Shown piece by piece: positions 1 through 11,924 of a stretch of DNA of 64,000 nucleotides. The notes under the pieces are model-generated. The model worked only from the letters and a program-made list of their open reading frames with translations. It did no database searches and had not been told where the DNA came from. Both the position numbers and the translations under genes were made by a program. Every line of letters starts with the position of its first letter. Positions within the stretch are counted from its first letter, which is position 1. The stretch is from Thiotrichales bacterium (GTDB lineage: Bacteria; Pseudomonadota; Gammaproteobacteria; HK1): the NCBI GenBank assembly GCA_026709935.1, contig JAPOSC010000064.1, forward strand, positions 1 through 64,000, in the 5' to 3' direction.

Positions 1-5
1 CATTC

Positions 6-30
6 GCTCCGAGTCATCCTGACTCGGAGC
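6..30. repeat. Perfect 11-bp inverted repeat (hairpin)
   Basis: Arms GCTCCGAGTCA and TGACTCGGAGC flank a 3-nt loop. No T-run follows on either strand, so a classical intrinsic terminator is not clear. It lies about 170 nt past the stop of the minus-strand gene at 203-1621 and could act as its terminator or be a palindromic repeat. The rest of 1-202 holds only a 14-bp palindrome at 103-116. Confidence 0.5.
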
Positions 31-202
31 ATTGTGACTTTCCGCTATAATTCCCTTTTCAAGCTCCATATCAATCGGGGCGGATGGCAGCTTTCATCGA
101 TCAGAGGACGTCCTCTTCCTCGAATGTTGAGCCGTTCCAGACTCGTCGCAGATAGGCTGTCCAGCCGGCCTGCGTGTCCGGGTTCCGCCTGTCCCGGCAG
201 CA

Positions 203-1621
203 TCACTGGTCTCCCTTGCTATCCGTAAACACGGGAACGAAAAGCACAAAACCATTCGCACCCGATACACCGGCGGCGCCTGTCTCGTAGCCCTCCCCAC
301 CGCCGCCGCCACTCCCACCACCGCCGATATCGATCTCGAAAAGATCGCCAGCGGACAGACCAGAAAGTTCCACAATCCGGGTTTCGCCAGGAAAGCCCCT
401 GCCGCCATCGCCCCCGCTTGCGGCAAGACGGCCGTCGGCAGAAGGTACGGTCGCTCCACGTCCACCATTACCGCCATCGCCGTAGTGGCATCCGTTCCCT
501 TGCCGGCCAGGAACAGCCTTGCCTTCGTCAAGCCCGCCGCCGCCGCCACCGCCGCCGCCGCTTCCCCCTGCGGCCCGATAAGCCGTTTGTCCGTGCCTCA
601 CGCTGGTTGCTTCGCCCCCGCCTCCACCGCCGCCACCGCCACCGCCGCCACCGCCCGCACCGTAACAAAACGTGGGCTCGGCAAGCTCGAAGAAGCGCAG
701 GGTATCGCGCACGAACAGCCCGTCCTCGGGATCAGGCAGCGCGTCGGCCTCCGCCGAGCAGGGGGTAGCGGTCAGGCCGAGCTGGATGCCGTCGAAGTGC
801 CGGAGCACGCCGCTCCACTTGCCGTAGATCGAGCGGTGGCACTCGTCGTTGATGACGAGATCGAAGTAGCCGGGTGACAGTGAACGGTACTCGGCGATCA
901 TGGTCTGCAAGGTCGCGACGGTGACGCGCTTGGCGCGGTCGAAGCGGCGGCCCGGGCGCAGCACATGGCAGGGATAGTCCCGCAGATGGTCGGTGAAGGC
1001 GTCCTCGGCCTGCCGGGCCAGCGGAATCCGGTCGACCAGAAACAGAACCCGGGTGACGATGCCCGCCTCGAACAGCCGCTTGATGAAGGCGGCCGCGGTG
1101 CGGGTCTTGCCGGTGCCGGTCGCCATCTTGACCAGCAGCTTCCGCCGGCCGCGCGAAACCTCGGCGGACAGCGCCTCGATGCATTCGATCTGGTAATCGC
1201 GGTCGACGATCTTCCGGTCGATGGCGACCATCGACACCTCGCGGCGCACCCTGCGGGCGGCGACCCGCCGTTCGAGGTCGTCCTGAGCGAAGAACCCGGC
1301 AATCCGCCGAGCGTGGGCATCCGCCTCCCGGTCCAGGAAGCGTACTTCCTCGCCGTTCGACAGGAACACGAACGGCACATCGAGCTGTGCGGCGTAGTGC
1401 CGACCCTGATCCTGCGCCGCAATGGGGTCGATGCTCGCCCGCTTGGCTTCCAGCACCGCCACGGGTCGGCCCTGCCGGTCGCAGAGCACATAGTCGGCCT
1501 GCGTGCCGTCGGGCAGTGCGTGCTCGAACAGAACGCTCGATCCGTCGGCGAGGCTCCAGCCCGCATCCTGGAGCAGGGCATCGATCCTGACGCGGGCGAA
1601 GGCTTCGGTGGTGCCGCTCAT
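203..1621 (-). CDS. Truncated Type I restriction R subunit (HsdR) fused to a polyglycine domain
   Basis: Residues 1-320 are the front of an HsdR-type restriction translocase. There is a PD-(D/E)xK nuclease region ending in VLEAK (E58, K60), a Walker A MATGTGKT (166-173), a DECH box (259-262) and LTATP (283-287). The match stops at about residue 320, just after FFELAEPTFCY, where full-length relatives continue for several hundred residues. From there to the end (472) the protein is glycine-rich, with poly-Gly runs and a GNGFVLF-type ending like Gly-rich C-termini of phage tail fibres. The second helicase lobe is absent, so restriction activity is not expected. No M or S subunit is visible. It starts 7 bp after msrB and may be co-transcribed with it. 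The junction could be a real recombination or an assembly join. Confidence 0.75.
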   Translation of the reverse strand: MSGTTEAFARVRIDALLQDAGWSLADGSSVLFEHALPDGTQADYVLCDRQGRPVAVLEAKRASIDPIAAQDQGRHYAAQLDVPFVFLSNGEEVRFLDREADAHARRIAGFFAQDDLERRVAARRVRREVSMVAIDRKIVDRDYQIECIEALSAEVSRGRRKLLVKMATGTGKTRTAAAFIKRLFEAGIVTRVLFLVDRIPLARQAEDAFTDHLRDYPCHVLRPGRRFDRAKRVTVATLQTMIAEYRSLSPGYFDLVINDECHRSIYGKWSGVLRHFDGIQLGLTATPCSAEADALPDPEDGLFVRDTLRFFELAEPTFCYGAGGGGGGGGGGGGGGEATSVRHGQTAYRAAGGSGGGGGGGGGLDEGKAVPGRQGNGCHYGDGGNGGRGATVPSADGRLAASGGDGGRGFPGETRIVELSGLSAGDLFEIDIGGGGSGGGGGEGYETGAAGVSGANGFVLFVPVFTDSKGDQ

Positions 1622-1628
1622 GCCGCCG

Positions 1629-2051
1629 TCAGGGGTTGACGCCCTCGGCCTCCACCCCCACCGCCTCTTCCAGCACCAGCGACGCGGAGTTCATGCAGTA
1701 GCGCAGTCCGGTCGGAGGCGGGCCGTCCGGGAACACGTGGCCGAGGTGGGCGTCGCAGACCGCGCAGAGGACTTCGGTGCGGCGCATCCACAGCGACCGA
1801 TCCTCCTCTTCCGCGACGTGGGCGGCATCGATCGGCTGCCAGAAGCTCGGCCAGCCGGTGCCGGAGTCGAACTTGGCGGCGGCGTCGAACAGCGGCGTGC
1901 CGCAGCAGCGGCACCGGTAGACACCCGGGCGCTTGCAGTCGTGGTACTCGCCGGTGAAGGCCCGCTCGGTGCCCTTGCGGCGCGTCACCCGGTACTGTTC
2001 CGGCGTCAGCATCGCCCGCCATTCCTCGTCCCGCTTCACCACCTTGTGCAT
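1629..2051 (-). CDS. msrB: Peptide-methionine (R)-S-oxide reductase MsrB
   Basis: Reduces methionine-R-sulfoxide in proteins, using thioredoxin; cytoplasmic repair enzyme. The 140-aa protein has the zinc-site pairs C47/C50 and C96/C99, the GTGWPSF motif, GHVFPDGP and the catalytic Cys119 in RYCMNS. An in-frame ATG exists at 2066, but the ATG at 2051 has GAGGGA seven bases upstream and fits the promoter predicted at 2076-2104, so I prefer it. The hsdR-like gene follows 7 bp downstream. Function is secure from the motifs. Confidence 0.93.
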   Translation of the reverse strand: MHKVVKRDEEWRAMLTPEQYRVTRRKGTERAFTGEYHDCKRPGVYRCRCCGTPLFDAAAKFDSGTGWPSFWQPIDAAHVAEEEDRSLWMRRTEVLCAVCDAHLGHVFPDGPPPTGLRYCMNSASLVLEEAVGVEAEGVNP

Positions 2052-2075
2052 GCCTGCGTCCCTCATGATCGAACG

Positions 2076-2104
2076 AGATAACCGAGATAAACGACATAGT
2101 TGAA
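2076..2104 (-). promoter_or_regulatory. Candidate sigma-70 promoter for msrB
   Basis: On the minus strand TTCAAC is followed after 17 bp by TTATCT. The predicted start near 2069 would give a short leader carrying GAGGGA before the ATG at 2051. Seen by eye only. Confidence 0.35.
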
Positions 2105-2118
2105 CGAACCCGGGTGCG

Positions 2119-3366
2119 CTACCTCGGTGCCACCTTCAGGGCCACGACCAGGTCCATGACATTGGTGCCGGTCGGGCCGGTATGCACGAGATCGCCGCTG
2201 GCTTCGAGAAACGTTCCGGCATCGGCGGCCCGCAGACAGCGCTCGGGGTCCAGGCCGGCCGCGACGCCGCGCGCCACCGTGCCGGCATCGACGATGGCGC
2301 CCGCGTCGTCACCGGGTCCGTCGGTGCCGTCGGTGCCGGCGGCGAGCACGCATGTGCCCGGGTGCTCGCGAATCTCCAGCGCCGCCGCCAGCGCGAGACT
2401 TTGACAGCGCCCTCCCCGCCCGGGATCGGGAGGCAGCACGACGGTGGTCTCGCTCGCCCATACGTGCGCAGCCGGATCTCCTTTCGCAATCGCATCGCCG
2501 ACCTGGCGTCCGACCTCGACGGCATCCCCTTCGAGGAGGTCCGGATGCTCGACGACCTCCACACCGGCGGCCCGGTACACCGCGGCGGCGGCGGAACGCG
2601 CATCGGCCGGACGGGCCACGAGTTCCGTCCGGATGCGGCGGGTCACGTCGGCACCGGACAGCGGCGGTGCCTGTCGGCCCATTTCCGCGAGCCAGAGCGG
2701 GAGATCGAGGTCGTCGATCGCGATATCCCCGTCCGAATGCGCGACCAGCAACCCCGACCCGATCACCTTCGGATCGTCACCGGGCACGTCCGAGATCGCG
2801 AGATTGAGGGTCCGGCTCGCGGCGAGCCGCCGGGCCAGCCGCCCCCCCTTGATGCGGGAGATGCGTTTGCGCACGCGATTGATGACGCCGATCGGGTGTC
2901 CCGCGGCCAGCAGGTACGAGTTCACCCGGGCGAGGTCCGACGCATCGAACCCTTCGGGAAGGAGCTCCACGAGCGCGGAGGCGCCGCCCGACACCAGCGC
3001 CAGCGCCTCCGCGTCGGCCGGGATCGCATCCACGAAGTCCACGAGCGCGCGGCCGGCCGCCAGACAGGATTCATCGGGCACCGGATGCGAGGACTCGACC
3101 ACCGCGACCGGCCATCCGGGATCGAGCCCATCACCCGCGTGGCCATGCTTCGTGATGACGAGGGCGCGCTCGATTCCGGTCCCGAGCCCATCGAACGCGC
3201 CCGCCATCATGGCCGGCGCCGCCTTGCCCACCGCGAAGGCGAAACGCGGCGCGAAGCCCCGTTCTCCAGCCAGCCGGCGGCGCACGCTCTCGCGGCCTCC
3301 GGTGGCATCGAGCGCGGCGCGGAGTCCGTCGAGCAGAAGGCGTCGAGGGTCCGCTACTGCTTGCAT
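2119..3366 (-). CDS. gckA: Glycerate kinase, class II (MOFRL family)
   Basis: Phosphorylates D-glycerate, feeding it to glycolysis; cytoplasmic. The 415-aa length and the pattern (N-terminal [11 protein letters not shown], central [20 protein letters not shown]-terminal [17 protein letters not shown]) are typical of the DUF4147/MOFRL kinases often mislabelled hydroxypyruvate reductase. The open frame extends upstream to 3588, but that part is low-complexity and non-conserved; [11 protein letters not shown] at 3366 is the family-like start. It is not obviously in an operon: a 127-bp gap separates it from metZ, whose stop lies at 3494. Confidence 0.88.
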   Translation of the reverse strand: MQAVADPRRLLLDGLRAALDATGGRESVRRRLAGERGFAPRFAFAVGKAAPAMMAGAFDGLGTGIERALVITKHGHAGDGLDPGWPVAVVESSHPVPDESCLAAGRALVDFVDAIPADAEALALVSGGASALVELLPEGFDASDLARVNSYLLAAGHPIGVINRVRKRISRIKGGRLARRLAASRTLNLAISDVPGDDPKVIGSGLLVAHSDGDIAIDDLDLPLWLAEMGRQAPPLSGADVTRRIRTELVARPADARSAAAAVYRAAGVEVVEHPDLLEGDAVEVGRQVGDAIAKGDPAAHVWASETTVVLPPDPGRGGRCQSLALAAALEIREHPGTCVLAAGTDGTDGPGDDAGAIVDAGTVARGVAAGLDPERCLRAADAGTFLEASGDLVHTGPTGTNVMDLVVALKVAPR

Positions 3367-3493
3367 GGAAAACCGGCCATTCGTCGAACTCGGTCCGGAT
3401 CCGTCGTTGGTTCCCGGCCCAACTGCGGGGGCCGGGATCCCCGACCATGACAGGCTTTCACCGGATCCATCCCCATTACGCCACCGTTGGGCG

Positions 3494-4722
3494 TCAGCCG
3501 GCGCTGGCGTCGGCCCGCGGCATCGGCCCGTCCATCGCCAGCGCATCGAGCCCGCGAGCGAGGTCGACGCGGATATCCTCGAACGCATCGAGCCCGACCG
3601 CCACCCGGATCAACGATTCCCCGATCCCCGCCGCCTCGCGCTGCTCCGGCGTGATCCGGCCGTGGGTGGTGGAGGCGGGATGGACGATGGTGGTCTTCAC
3701 ATCCCCGAGGTTCGCGGTGATGGAAAGCGCGCGCGTCGCGTCGATGACCCGCCACGCCTCGGCCCGACCTCCGTACACCTCGAAGGCCACGATGCCACCA
3801 CCCGCGCTCTGCTGCCGGGCCGCAAGCGCGTGGCCGGGGTGCGTTTCCAGTCCGGGATAGAAGACACACCGCACCGCCGGATGGTCCACAAGCCATCGCG
3901 CGAGTCGCGTCGCCCGCTCGCAGATGGCCTGCATGCGGATGCCCAGCGTCTCCAGCCCGTGCAGGAAGACCCAGGCGTTGAACGGACTCATGCTCGGCCC
4001 CGTGGTGCGCATCAGCGACATGAGCGCATCGTGGTGCGCAGGGTCATTGAGCACCACCGCGCCGCCGACGCAGCGGCCCTGCCCGTCAAGATATTTGGTG
4101 GCGGTGTGAACCACGATGTCGGCCCCCAGATCGAGCGGGCGGGACAACGCCGGCGTACACAGGCCGTTGTCGACGACAAGCGCCGCGCCATGGGCACGCG
4201 CGAGCACCCCGAGAGCGGTGATATCCGCCACCGCTCCGAGCGGATTGGTCGGGCTCTCGACGAAAAGCATCTTCGTCTCGGGTCGGATCGCACCGCTCCA
4301 CGCCGGCAGGTCCGTCACGTCGACGAAGGTGGCCTCGACGCCGAACCGCGCGAGCACGTTGGCGAACAACGAGGTGGTGGTGCCGAACAGACCGTTGGCC
4401 GCGACCACATGGTCTCCCGTGCGCAACAGGGCCATCGACGTGACGAGGATCGCGGCCATGCCCGACGAGGTGGCGACACAGTGGGCACCGCCCTCCAGCG
4501 CCGCCAACCGGCGCTCGAACGCCCGTACCGTCGGATTCGTGAACCGGGAGTAGACGTTGCCGGGTTTCTCGCCGGCGAATCGCGCTGCCGCTTCGCGGGC
4601 GTTCGCGAACACGAAGCTCGAGGTGGCGAAGATCGGGTCGTTGTGCTCCTGCTCACTGGTTCGGACCTGACCGGCGCGCACCGACAGCGTGTCGAACCCC
4701 AGCCCGTCGGCGTCCAACTCGT

Positions 4723-4726
<4 letters not shown>
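3494..4726 (-). CDS. metZ: O-succinylhomoserine sulfhydrylase MetZ
   Basis: PLP enzyme that forms homocysteine from O-succinylhomoserine and sulfide in methionine synthesis. The 410-aa protein has the Cys/Met-metabolism fold: YSRFTNPTV near the N-terminus, the GMAAI segment, VVDNGLCTP and the PLP lysine in [12 protein letters not shown]. The start ATG overlaps the purF stop (ATGA), which implies translational coupling; a longer open frame reaching 5365 lies inside purF and is not coding. purF-metZ adjacency is the Pseudomonas arrangement and favours MetZ over MetB, though the two are close relatives. Confidence 0.9.
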
Positions 4727-6225
<1,499 letters not shown>

Positions 6226-6275
6226 CGCTGTCGCACCCGTTGGACGTGAGAGCCGCCGTTCACGCTCGCAACCTG

Positions 6276-6300
6276 GCCCGGAAATTTCACCGATTCACGG
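6276..6300. repeat. Copy of a dispersed GGAAATTTCACCGATTC motif
   Basis: Located in the cvpA-purF gap. The core GGAAATTTCACCGATTC recurs exactly at 56562-56578 and in diverged form near 26590 and 62680, always between genes. Likely a REP-like element or mobile-element remnant; role unknown. Confidence 0.5.
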
Positions 6301-6395
6301 CGGCGGGCTCGGGCGACGGCTGCCCGGAATGATACCGAGTGGCGGCACGGGAGAGAAATTGCGCGCCAGGGTCAGGGCCGGGATCATGGCCAGGG

Positions 6396-6896
6396 TCAGG
6401 GATCCGTATCGAAATGGATCGCCTCCTGCATGTCCGGCGGGAGGAAGGCATGGATCTCCCTTGCGAGCTCCACCAGGTGAGGAAGCAGAACGGACTGGCT
6501 CCACCACGGATCCCGGGGGAGCGCCGTCAACCCCGCGAGCAGGACCAGCAACGCGGTGATCATGATGCCCCGCAACACTCCGAACACAATCCCGAGCGTG
6601 CGATCGGTGCCCGACATGCCCGTCTTCTCCACGACCAGTCCGGCCAGACGAAGCACGATTCCGCCGAGCAGGAGCACCCCGAAGAAGATCCCGGCGAAGG
6701 CGATGCCGACGCGCACCGAGGGCACCGAGACGTAACCCTCGAGCCACATCGCGACCACGCCGGAGAACACCAGAGCGGCCCAGAACGCCGCGATCCAGCC
6801 GGCGAGCGACAGGGCCTCGCGGATGAACCCCCGCATGAGGCTGATGACACCGGAGATACCGACGATGCCGAGGATCGCGTAGTCGATCCAGATCAT
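6396..6896 (-). CDS. cvpA: CvpA family membrane protein
   Basis: A 166-aa inner-membrane protein with four predicted transmembrane stretches (about residues 3-20, 28-50, 62-88 and 100-122). It begins MIWIDYAILGI and has the conserved RGFIREALSL segment after the first helix. CvpA is needed for colicin V export and envelope stress tolerance in E. coli; its biochemical role is unsettled. It lies between dedD and purF, as in E. coli and Pseudomonas, and is probably co-transcribed with them. Confidence 0.93.
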   Translation of the reverse strand: MIWIDYAILGIVGISGVISLMRGFIREALSLAGWIAAFWAALVFSGVVAMWLEGYVSVPSVRVGIAFAGIFFGVLLLGGIVLRLAGLVVEKTGMSGTDRTLGIVFGVLRGIMITALLVLLAGLTALPRDPWWSQSVLLPHLVELAREIHAFLPPDMQEAIHFDTDP

Positions 6897-6968
6897 TCGC
6901 GACCTATCCTTCCGGCCATGGTCTGCGGGGTCGCCCCGGACGGTGCCGGCGGCGGGCTCCGGCCCCGA

Positions 6969-7670
6969 TCAACCGCCGCGATACGGCACCACGATCCCCT
7001 CGAGCGCCATCTCGCGCCGCAGCTTCGCCGCGGACGCCTTCGCCTGCGCTCGGTCAGGCATCGGCCCGACGAAGACGCGCGAGACAACCCCCTGCGCCGA
7101 GGATCCGGATTCGACGAACGCGGGGTATCCCCTGGCCTGAAGGCGCTTGCGCAATGCGGTCGCGTTCTCGGACTTCAGGAAGCTTCCGAGCTGAACAGTC
7201 CAGCCTCCTGCGGTCGCCGCTTCTGCGACCGGCTTGCTTGCGGCTCCCGGTTCCGGCTGCTTCTTCACCATCGCCGGGTCGAGGCGTGCGACGGACGCCC
7301 GGGACCCGGCCTCGGAAGCCGGCGATCCGGAGGCAGTAGCGACCTGCGCAGCGCCGGACGAGTTCGCAGGGGCGCCGGCAGCAGGATCCTCGGAGGAGAC
7401 GGTGTGTTCCCCGGTGTCCGCTCGCGACGTGCCATGATCGAGTTCTCGTTCCAGCTCCGTATCGAGACGCGGCGTGCTCGGGGCATTGAGGGTGATACGC
7501 GTCGGCGCCCCGAACTCGACCTGCGGACGCTCCGGAATTGCGGAAATCAGATCCGCGGCCGTCTCCCCGCCGGTCTCGCCGGACATGTCGAACAGTAGCG
7601 GGACGAGCACCACCGCCAGCGATACGAGAACGACCGCGCCGACCAAGCGTTGCTTGAGACGTTCCTCCAT
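6969..7670 (-). CDS. dedD: SPOR-domain protein DedD
   Basis: Binds denuded peptidoglycan at the septum. The 233-aa protein has one N-terminal membrane helix (about 10-27), a long Ala/Ser/Pro-rich periplasmic linker, and a C-terminal SPOR domain (about 150-230). The SPOR start WTVQLGSFLKSENA and the later SRVFVGPMPDRAQA are recognisable. It starts 3 bp after the folC stop and precedes cvpA, the standard folC-dedD-cvpA cluster. Confidence 0.9.
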   Translation of the reverse strand: MEERLKQRLVGAVVLVSLAVVLVPLLFDMSGETGGETAADLISAIPERPQVEFGAPTRITLNAPSTPRLDTELERELDHGTSRADTGEHTVSSEDPAAGAPANSSGAAQVATASGSPASEAGSRASVARLDPAMVKKQPEPGAASKPVAEAATAGGWTVQLGSFLKSENATALRKRLQARGYPAFVESGSSAQGVVSRVFVGPMPDRAQAKASAAKLRREMALEGIVVPYRGG

Positions 7671-7673
7671 CGC

Positions 7674-9014
7674 TCAAGTTTCCGGACAGATCGCCGAAGT
7701 TGCAAGGCGAAGCGCCCGCTGCACGGTCACGAACGAACCGAAGACCACCACCTCCTCGTGCTCACCGCGATGCGCGAGCGCGGCCTCGAATGCGGCCTCC
7801 ACCGAATCGAACGCGAAGGTCGGCGCAGAGCGGGGAAGCGCGCCGACCAGCTCCCGCGCATCGCGCCCGCGCGAGCCCGGCAGCGAGGCCAGGTACCACC
7901 CGTCGATTTCGCGGGCGAGGGAGCGAAGCATGGCGCCGGCATCCTTGTCACCGAGGACGCCGCATACGGCACGGCGCGTCGGCCGTGCGCGGTTCGACGC
8001 CAGGTAGGCCGCAAGCGCTTGCGCGCCAAGGGGGTTGTGAGCGACATCGACAAGCACCCGCGGCGGGGTATCGAGCCACTGCAGCCGGCCCGCGATCCAT
8101 GCGCTCGCGACGCCGGTGCGCATCGCCTCGTCGCTCACCTCCACCCGCGGCGACAGCGCGTCAAGCACCGCGAGGCACGCCGCGGCGTTGTCCAACTGGT
8201 GGGGACCGACAAGGCCCGGCGGTGGCAGCTCGCCGATCGCCGAAGCGTCGGCGCCCCACCATTTCCAGCCGTTCGGACCACGCGCGAATCCATAGTCGCG
8301 TCCCGGGATTCGACACGGGGTTCCAATCGCACGGGCGTGATCCACCACGCTTTGCGGCGGCGCGCGCTCACCGAGGACGCAGGGTACGGCCGGACGCATG
8401 ATCCCCGCCTTCTCCCGTCCCACCGACTCGCGGTCGTCCCCGAGCCATGCCTGGTGGTCAACACCGACCGCGGTGATCAGGGATACGCTCGGCTCGAACG
8501 CATTGACCGCATCCAGTCGGCCACCGAGACCGACCTCCATGATCGTCACGTCGACCCGCGCCCGCTCGATGATGTCGGCCGCCGCGAGAGTGCCGAACTC
8601 GAAGAAGGTCAGTGAAGTGTCCCCGCGCGCCGCATCGACCCGCTCGAACGCCTCGACGAGTACGGCGTCGGACACCTCCCGCCCCCCGATCCTCACCCGT
8701 TCGTTGTAGCGGTGGAGGTGCGGGGACGTGTAGGTCCCGGTCCGGAATCCGGCCGCGATCAGTATCGATTCGAGAAATGCGACGCACGACCCCTTGCCGT
8801 TCGTGCCGGCGACCACGATGCGCAGCGGCCGGTGCGACTCGGGCGCCGCGTCGAGTCCCATCGCGTCGCGCACGCGACGGCACCGTTCCAGACCGAGGTC
8901 GACCGCCTGTGGGTGCAAGGTGGACTGCCAGTCCAGCCAGTCCGCGAGCGGACGTGGCCCCGCCGGTTTCGCCACCCGCCCGGCGCTTGCGCGCCGCACC
9001 GCCCGATCGGACAT
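7674..9014 (-). CDS. folC: Bifunctional folylpolyglutamate/dihydrofolate synthase FolC
   Basis: Joins glutamate to dihydropteroate and then extends the polyglutamate tail of folates. The 446-aa protein carries the Mur-ligase ATP loop VAGTNGKGSCVAF, then TGTYTSPHLHRYNERVR and ITAVGVDHQAWLG, and LVDVAHNPLGA in the C-terminal domain. I place the start at MSDRAVRRAS (9014). The frame stays open to 10013, but that extension runs inside accD and is not coding. The start is 11 bp after the accD stop, and accD-folC-dedD are probably one transcript. Confidence 0.93.
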   Translation of the reverse strand: MSDRAVRRASAGRVAKPAGPRPLADWLDWQSTLHPQAVDLGLERCRRVRDAMGLDAAPESHRPLRIVVAGTNGKGSCVAFLESILIAAGFRTGTYTSPHLHRYNERVRIGGREVSDAVLVEAFERVDAARGDTSLTFFEFGTLAAADIIERARVDVTIMEVGLGGRLDAVNAFEPSVSLITAVGVDHQAWLGDDRESVGREKAGIMRPAVPCVLGERAPPQSVVDHARAIGTPCRIPGRDYGFARGPNGWKWWGADASAIGELPPPGLVGPHQLDNAAACLAVLDALSPRVEVSDEAMRTGVASAWIAGRLQWLDTPPRVLVDVAHNPLGAQALAAYLASNRARPTRRAVCGVLGDKDAGAMLRSLAREIDGWYLASLPGSRGRDARELVGALPRSAPTFAFDSVEAAFEAALAHRGEHEEVVVFGSFVTVQRALRLATSAICPET

Positions 9015-9025
9015 CGGGAGAGCGA

Positions 9026-9886
9026 TCAGGGCGGCGGCTGGTGGGTCAGCATCGCGAGCAGGCCCGCGATGGTGTCGCGCTGCTCGCGCCGGTCGACGAT
9101 CATGTCGACCGCCCCATGCTCGAGCAGAAACTCGCTGCGCTGGAACCCCTCGGGAAGCGTCTCCCCGATCGTCTGCTCGATGACCCGCGGACCGGTGAAG
9201 CAGATGAGCGCGCCGGGCTCGGCGATGTTGACGTCCCCGAGCATGCCCAGACTGGCCGATACCCCTCCGGTGGTGGGGTCGGTCAGCACCGAGACGTAGG
9301 GCAGACGCCGCTCCTGAAGCCGGGCGAGCGCGGCGCTCGTCTTGGCCATCTGGAACAGCGCGAAGAGACCCTCCTGCATCCGCGCTCCGCCGCTGCAGGC
9401 GAACGCCACGAGGGGAATGGCCTCCCTGACCGCGGTCTCTGCCGCGCGGACGAAGCGCTCTCCCACCACCGACCCCATCGACCCCGCGCGGAATCCGTAC
9501 TCGAAGGCGACGGCGACGACGGCGATGCCCCGCACCCGCCCCATCATCGCCACCAGAGCGTCCTTCTCGCCGGTGGTCTTCTGATCCTTCGCGATCTGGT
9601 CCAGATACTTCTTTCCGCTCCTGAACTTGAGCACGTCGATCGGTTCGACCTCGGCTCCGATCTCGACCCGCGGCTCCTCGTCGAGGAACAGTTGGAGCCG
9701 ACGGCGTGCGCTCTGGCGCATGTGGTGCCCGCACTTGGGACAGACATCGGCGTTGCGTTCGAGCTCCGCCCGGTAGAGCACGGCGTTGCACTGGGGACAC
9801 TTCGTCCACAACCCCTCCGGAACGGACCGGCGGCTGGCGCCGTCGGTACGGATCCGCGAAGGCAGGAGTCGCCCGAACCAGCTCAT
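9026..9886 (-). CDS. accD: Acetyl-CoA carboxylase carboxyltransferase subunit beta
   Basis: Beta half of the carboxyltransferase that makes malonyl-CoA for fatty-acid synthesis; partner AccA is not in the window. The 286-aa protein has the zinc ribbon C30/C33/C49/C52 (CPQC, CPKC) and the crotonase-fold body with [12 protein letters not shown] and [14 protein letters not shown]. The start overlaps the trpA stop (ATGA). accD following a trp gene is common in gammaproteobacteria. Confidence 0.96.
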   Translation of the reverse strand: MSWFGRLLPSRIRTDGASRRSVPEGLWTKCPQCNAVLYRAELERNADVCPKCGHHMRQSARRRLQLFLDEEPRVEIGAEVEPIDVLKFRSGKKYLDQIAKDQKTTGEKDALVAMMGRVRGIAVVAVAFEYGFRAGSMGSVVGERFVRAAETAVREAIPLVAFACSGGARMQEGLFALFQMAKTSAALARLQERRLPYVSVLTDPTTGGVSASLGMLGDVNIAEPGALICFTGPRVIEQTIGETLPEGFQRSEFLLEHGAVDMIVDRREQRDTIAGLLAMLTHQPPP

Positions 9887-10695
9887 GACGTCGCCGCGTC
9901 CAGAGCCCGGCGCAGCTCTCCGATGAAAGCGGCGAGCACCCCGGGAAGGGCCTCCGGCGCGTGGGCGCTCTCCTCGACGCGGGCGACGACCGCGGTGCCG
10001 ACCACCACCGCATCGCTGATCCGCGCGACCCGCGCCGCGGACGCCCCGTCGCGAATCCCGAATCCGACCCCGACCGGAAGATCCGTCACACGCCGGATGC
10101 GGGCCATGCGCTCGGCCACCTCGTCGACATCGAGAGTGGCGGCGCCGGTCACCCCCTTGAGCGAAACGTAGTAGACGAATCCGCTCGCCTCGCCACAGAT
10201 CCGCGCGATCCGTTCGTCGCTGCTCGTCGGAGACACCAGGAACACCGGGTCCATTCCGTGCGCACGCACCTCGCGCGCCAGATCGTCCGCTTCCTCTGGG
10301 GGAAGGTCTACAGTGATGAAGCCGTCGACCCCGGCCGCGGCGGCACGCTCCGCTGCGCCGGCGTAGCCGGCGGCTTCCAGCGGATTGAGATAGCCCATCA
10401 GCACGATGGGGGTCTCGGCGTCATCGGCGCGGAACTCGCGCACGATGTCGAGCACCTTCCCGAAATCCATGCCGGCGGCGAGCGCCCGCTCGCTCGCGCG
10501 CTGGATGACCGGACCGTCCGCCATGGGATCGGAGAACGGCACTCCGAGCTCCAGGATGTCGGCGCCCGCCTCCACCATCGCGCGCATCACCGGAACCGTG
10601 GCCGCGGGGCACGGATCCCCGGCGGTGACGAACGGGACGAGAGCAGTCCGATTCCGAACCCGGAGCGCCGCGAATCGGTCTGCGATCCGGCTCAC
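9883..10695 (-). CDS. trpA: Tryptophan synthase alpha chain
   Basis: Cleaves indole-3-glycerol phosphate and passes indole to TrpB. The 270-aa TIM barrel shows the catalytic Glu in [21 protein letters not shown], and PTSSDERI. I choose the GTG at 10695 because it overlaps the trpB stop (GTGA) and the protein then begins at the family-typical [11 protein letters not shown]. The open frame reaches 10935, but that part lies inside trpB and is unlike TrpA. It overlaps accD by 4 bp downstream. Confidence 0.94.
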   Translation of the reverse strand: MSRIADRFAALRVRNRTALVPFVTAGDPCPAATVPVMRAMVEAGADILELGVPFSDPMADGPVIQRASERALAAGMDFGKVLDIVREFRADDAETPIVLMGYLNPLEAAGYAGAAERAAAAGVDGFITVDLPPEEADDLAREVRAHGMDPVFLVSPTSSDERIARICGEASGFVYYVSLKGVTGAATLDVDEVAERMARIRRVTDLPVGVGFGIRDGASAARVARISDAVVVGTAVVARVEESAHAPEALPGVLAAFIGELRRALDAATS

Positions 10696-11924
10696 AGGTC
10701 GATCCCCTCGATGGCCGCGACGGTCTGGATGTCCTTGTCGCCGCGACCGGAGAGCCCCACCACGACGATGTCGTCGGGGCGCATATCCGCCGCCAGCTTG
10801 ACCGCATACGACAGCGCGTGACTCGATTCCAGGGCGGGAATGATGCCCTCGGTGCGCGTGCACACGTGAAACGCCGCCAGCGCTTCGTCGTCGTTCACGG
10901 CAACGTAAGTGGCGCGTCCGCTGTCCTTGAGCCACGAATGCTCCGGGCCGACGCCAGGGTAGTCGAGACCCGCGGAGATGCTGTGCGCCGGCGTGATCTG
11001 TCCGTCCGAGTCCTGCATGAGGTAGGTGCGGTTGCCGTGGAGCACGCCCGGGCGGCCAGCCGCGAGGGGGGCGGCGTGCTTGCCCGTCTCCACCCCGGAG
11101 CCACCCGCCTCGACTCCGTAGAGTGCGACATCCGCGTCGTCCAGAAACGCATGGAACAGCCCCATGGCGTTCGAGCCGCCGCCGACGCAGGCGACGCAGG
11201 CATCGGGGAGGCGCCCTTCCTGTTCCAGCACCTGCGCTCGCGCTTCTCGACCGATCACCGAGTTGAAATCACGGACCAGCATCGGATAGGGATGCGGCCC
11301 CGCCACCGTGCCGATGATGTAGTAGGTGTCGTCGATGTTGCTCACCCAGTCGCGCATCGCCTCGTTCAGGGCGTCCTTGAGCGTTTTCGAGCCGGATTCC
11401 ACCGACACCACTTCGGCTCCGAGAAGTTTCATGCGAAAGACGTTGGGGGCCTGTCGTGCAATATCCTCCGCCCCCATGTAGACGACGCATTCGAGCCCGA
11501 GCCGGGCCGCGACGGTCGCGGTCGCCACGCCGTGCTGGCCGGCTCCGGTCTCGGCGATGATGCGGGTCTTGCCCATCCGTTTCGCGAGCAGGGCCTGGCC
11601 CACGGTGTTGTTGACCTTGTGCGCCCCGGTATGGTTCAGATCCTCTCGCTTGAGATAGATCCGGGCGCCCCCGATCTCCCGGGACCAGCGACGGGCCAGG
11701 TACAGCGGCGATGGCCGGCCCACGTAGTGCCTGAGTTCGGCGTCCAGCTCGGCGAGGAACTCCGGATCCTTCGAACAGCGTTCGTAGGCGTCGCGCAGCT
11801 CCTCCACCGGACGCACCAGCGTCTCGGCGATGAAGGTGCCTCCATAGGGGCCGAAGTGGCCGCGCTCGTCGGGATAGCGCCCGATGAGCCGATCCTCGGC
11901 CTTGACGTTCGCCAGATCAGGCAC
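10692..11924 (-). CDS. trpB: Tryptophan synthase beta chain
   Basis: PLP enzyme that condenses indole with serine. The 410-aa protein has YVGRPSPLY, the PLP lysine in HTGAHKVNN, the catalytic Glu in ETGAGQHG, the phosphate loop GGGSNAMG and LSGRGDKD near the end. It overlaps trpF by 8 bp at its start and trpA by 4 bp at its end, so trpF-trpB-trpA are tightly coupled. No trp leader peptide is seen upstream of trpF. Confidence 0.97.
   Translation of the reverse strand: MPDLANVKAEDRLIGRYPDERGHFGPYGGTFIAETLVRPVEELRDAYERCSKDPEFLAELDAELRHYVGRPSPLYLARRWSREIGGARIYLKREDLNHTGAHKVNNTVGQALLAKRMGKTRIIAETGAGQHGVATATVAARLGLECVVYMGAEDIARQAPNVFRMKLLGAEVVSVESGSKTLKDALNEAMRDWVSNIDDTYYIIGTVAGPHPYPMLVRDFNSVIGREARAQVLEQEGRLPDACVACVGGGSNAMGLFHAFLDDADVALYGVEAGGSGVETGKHAAPLAAGRPGVLHGNRTYLMQDSDGQITPAHSISAGLDYPGVGPEHSWLKDSGRATYVAVNDDEALAAFHVCTRTEGIIPALESSHALSYAVKLAADMRPDDIVVVGLSGRGDKDIQTVAAIEGIDL

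Noticed and set aside
103-116. 14-bp palindrome at the left edge
   Set aside because: Short and common in GC-rich DNA; no context.
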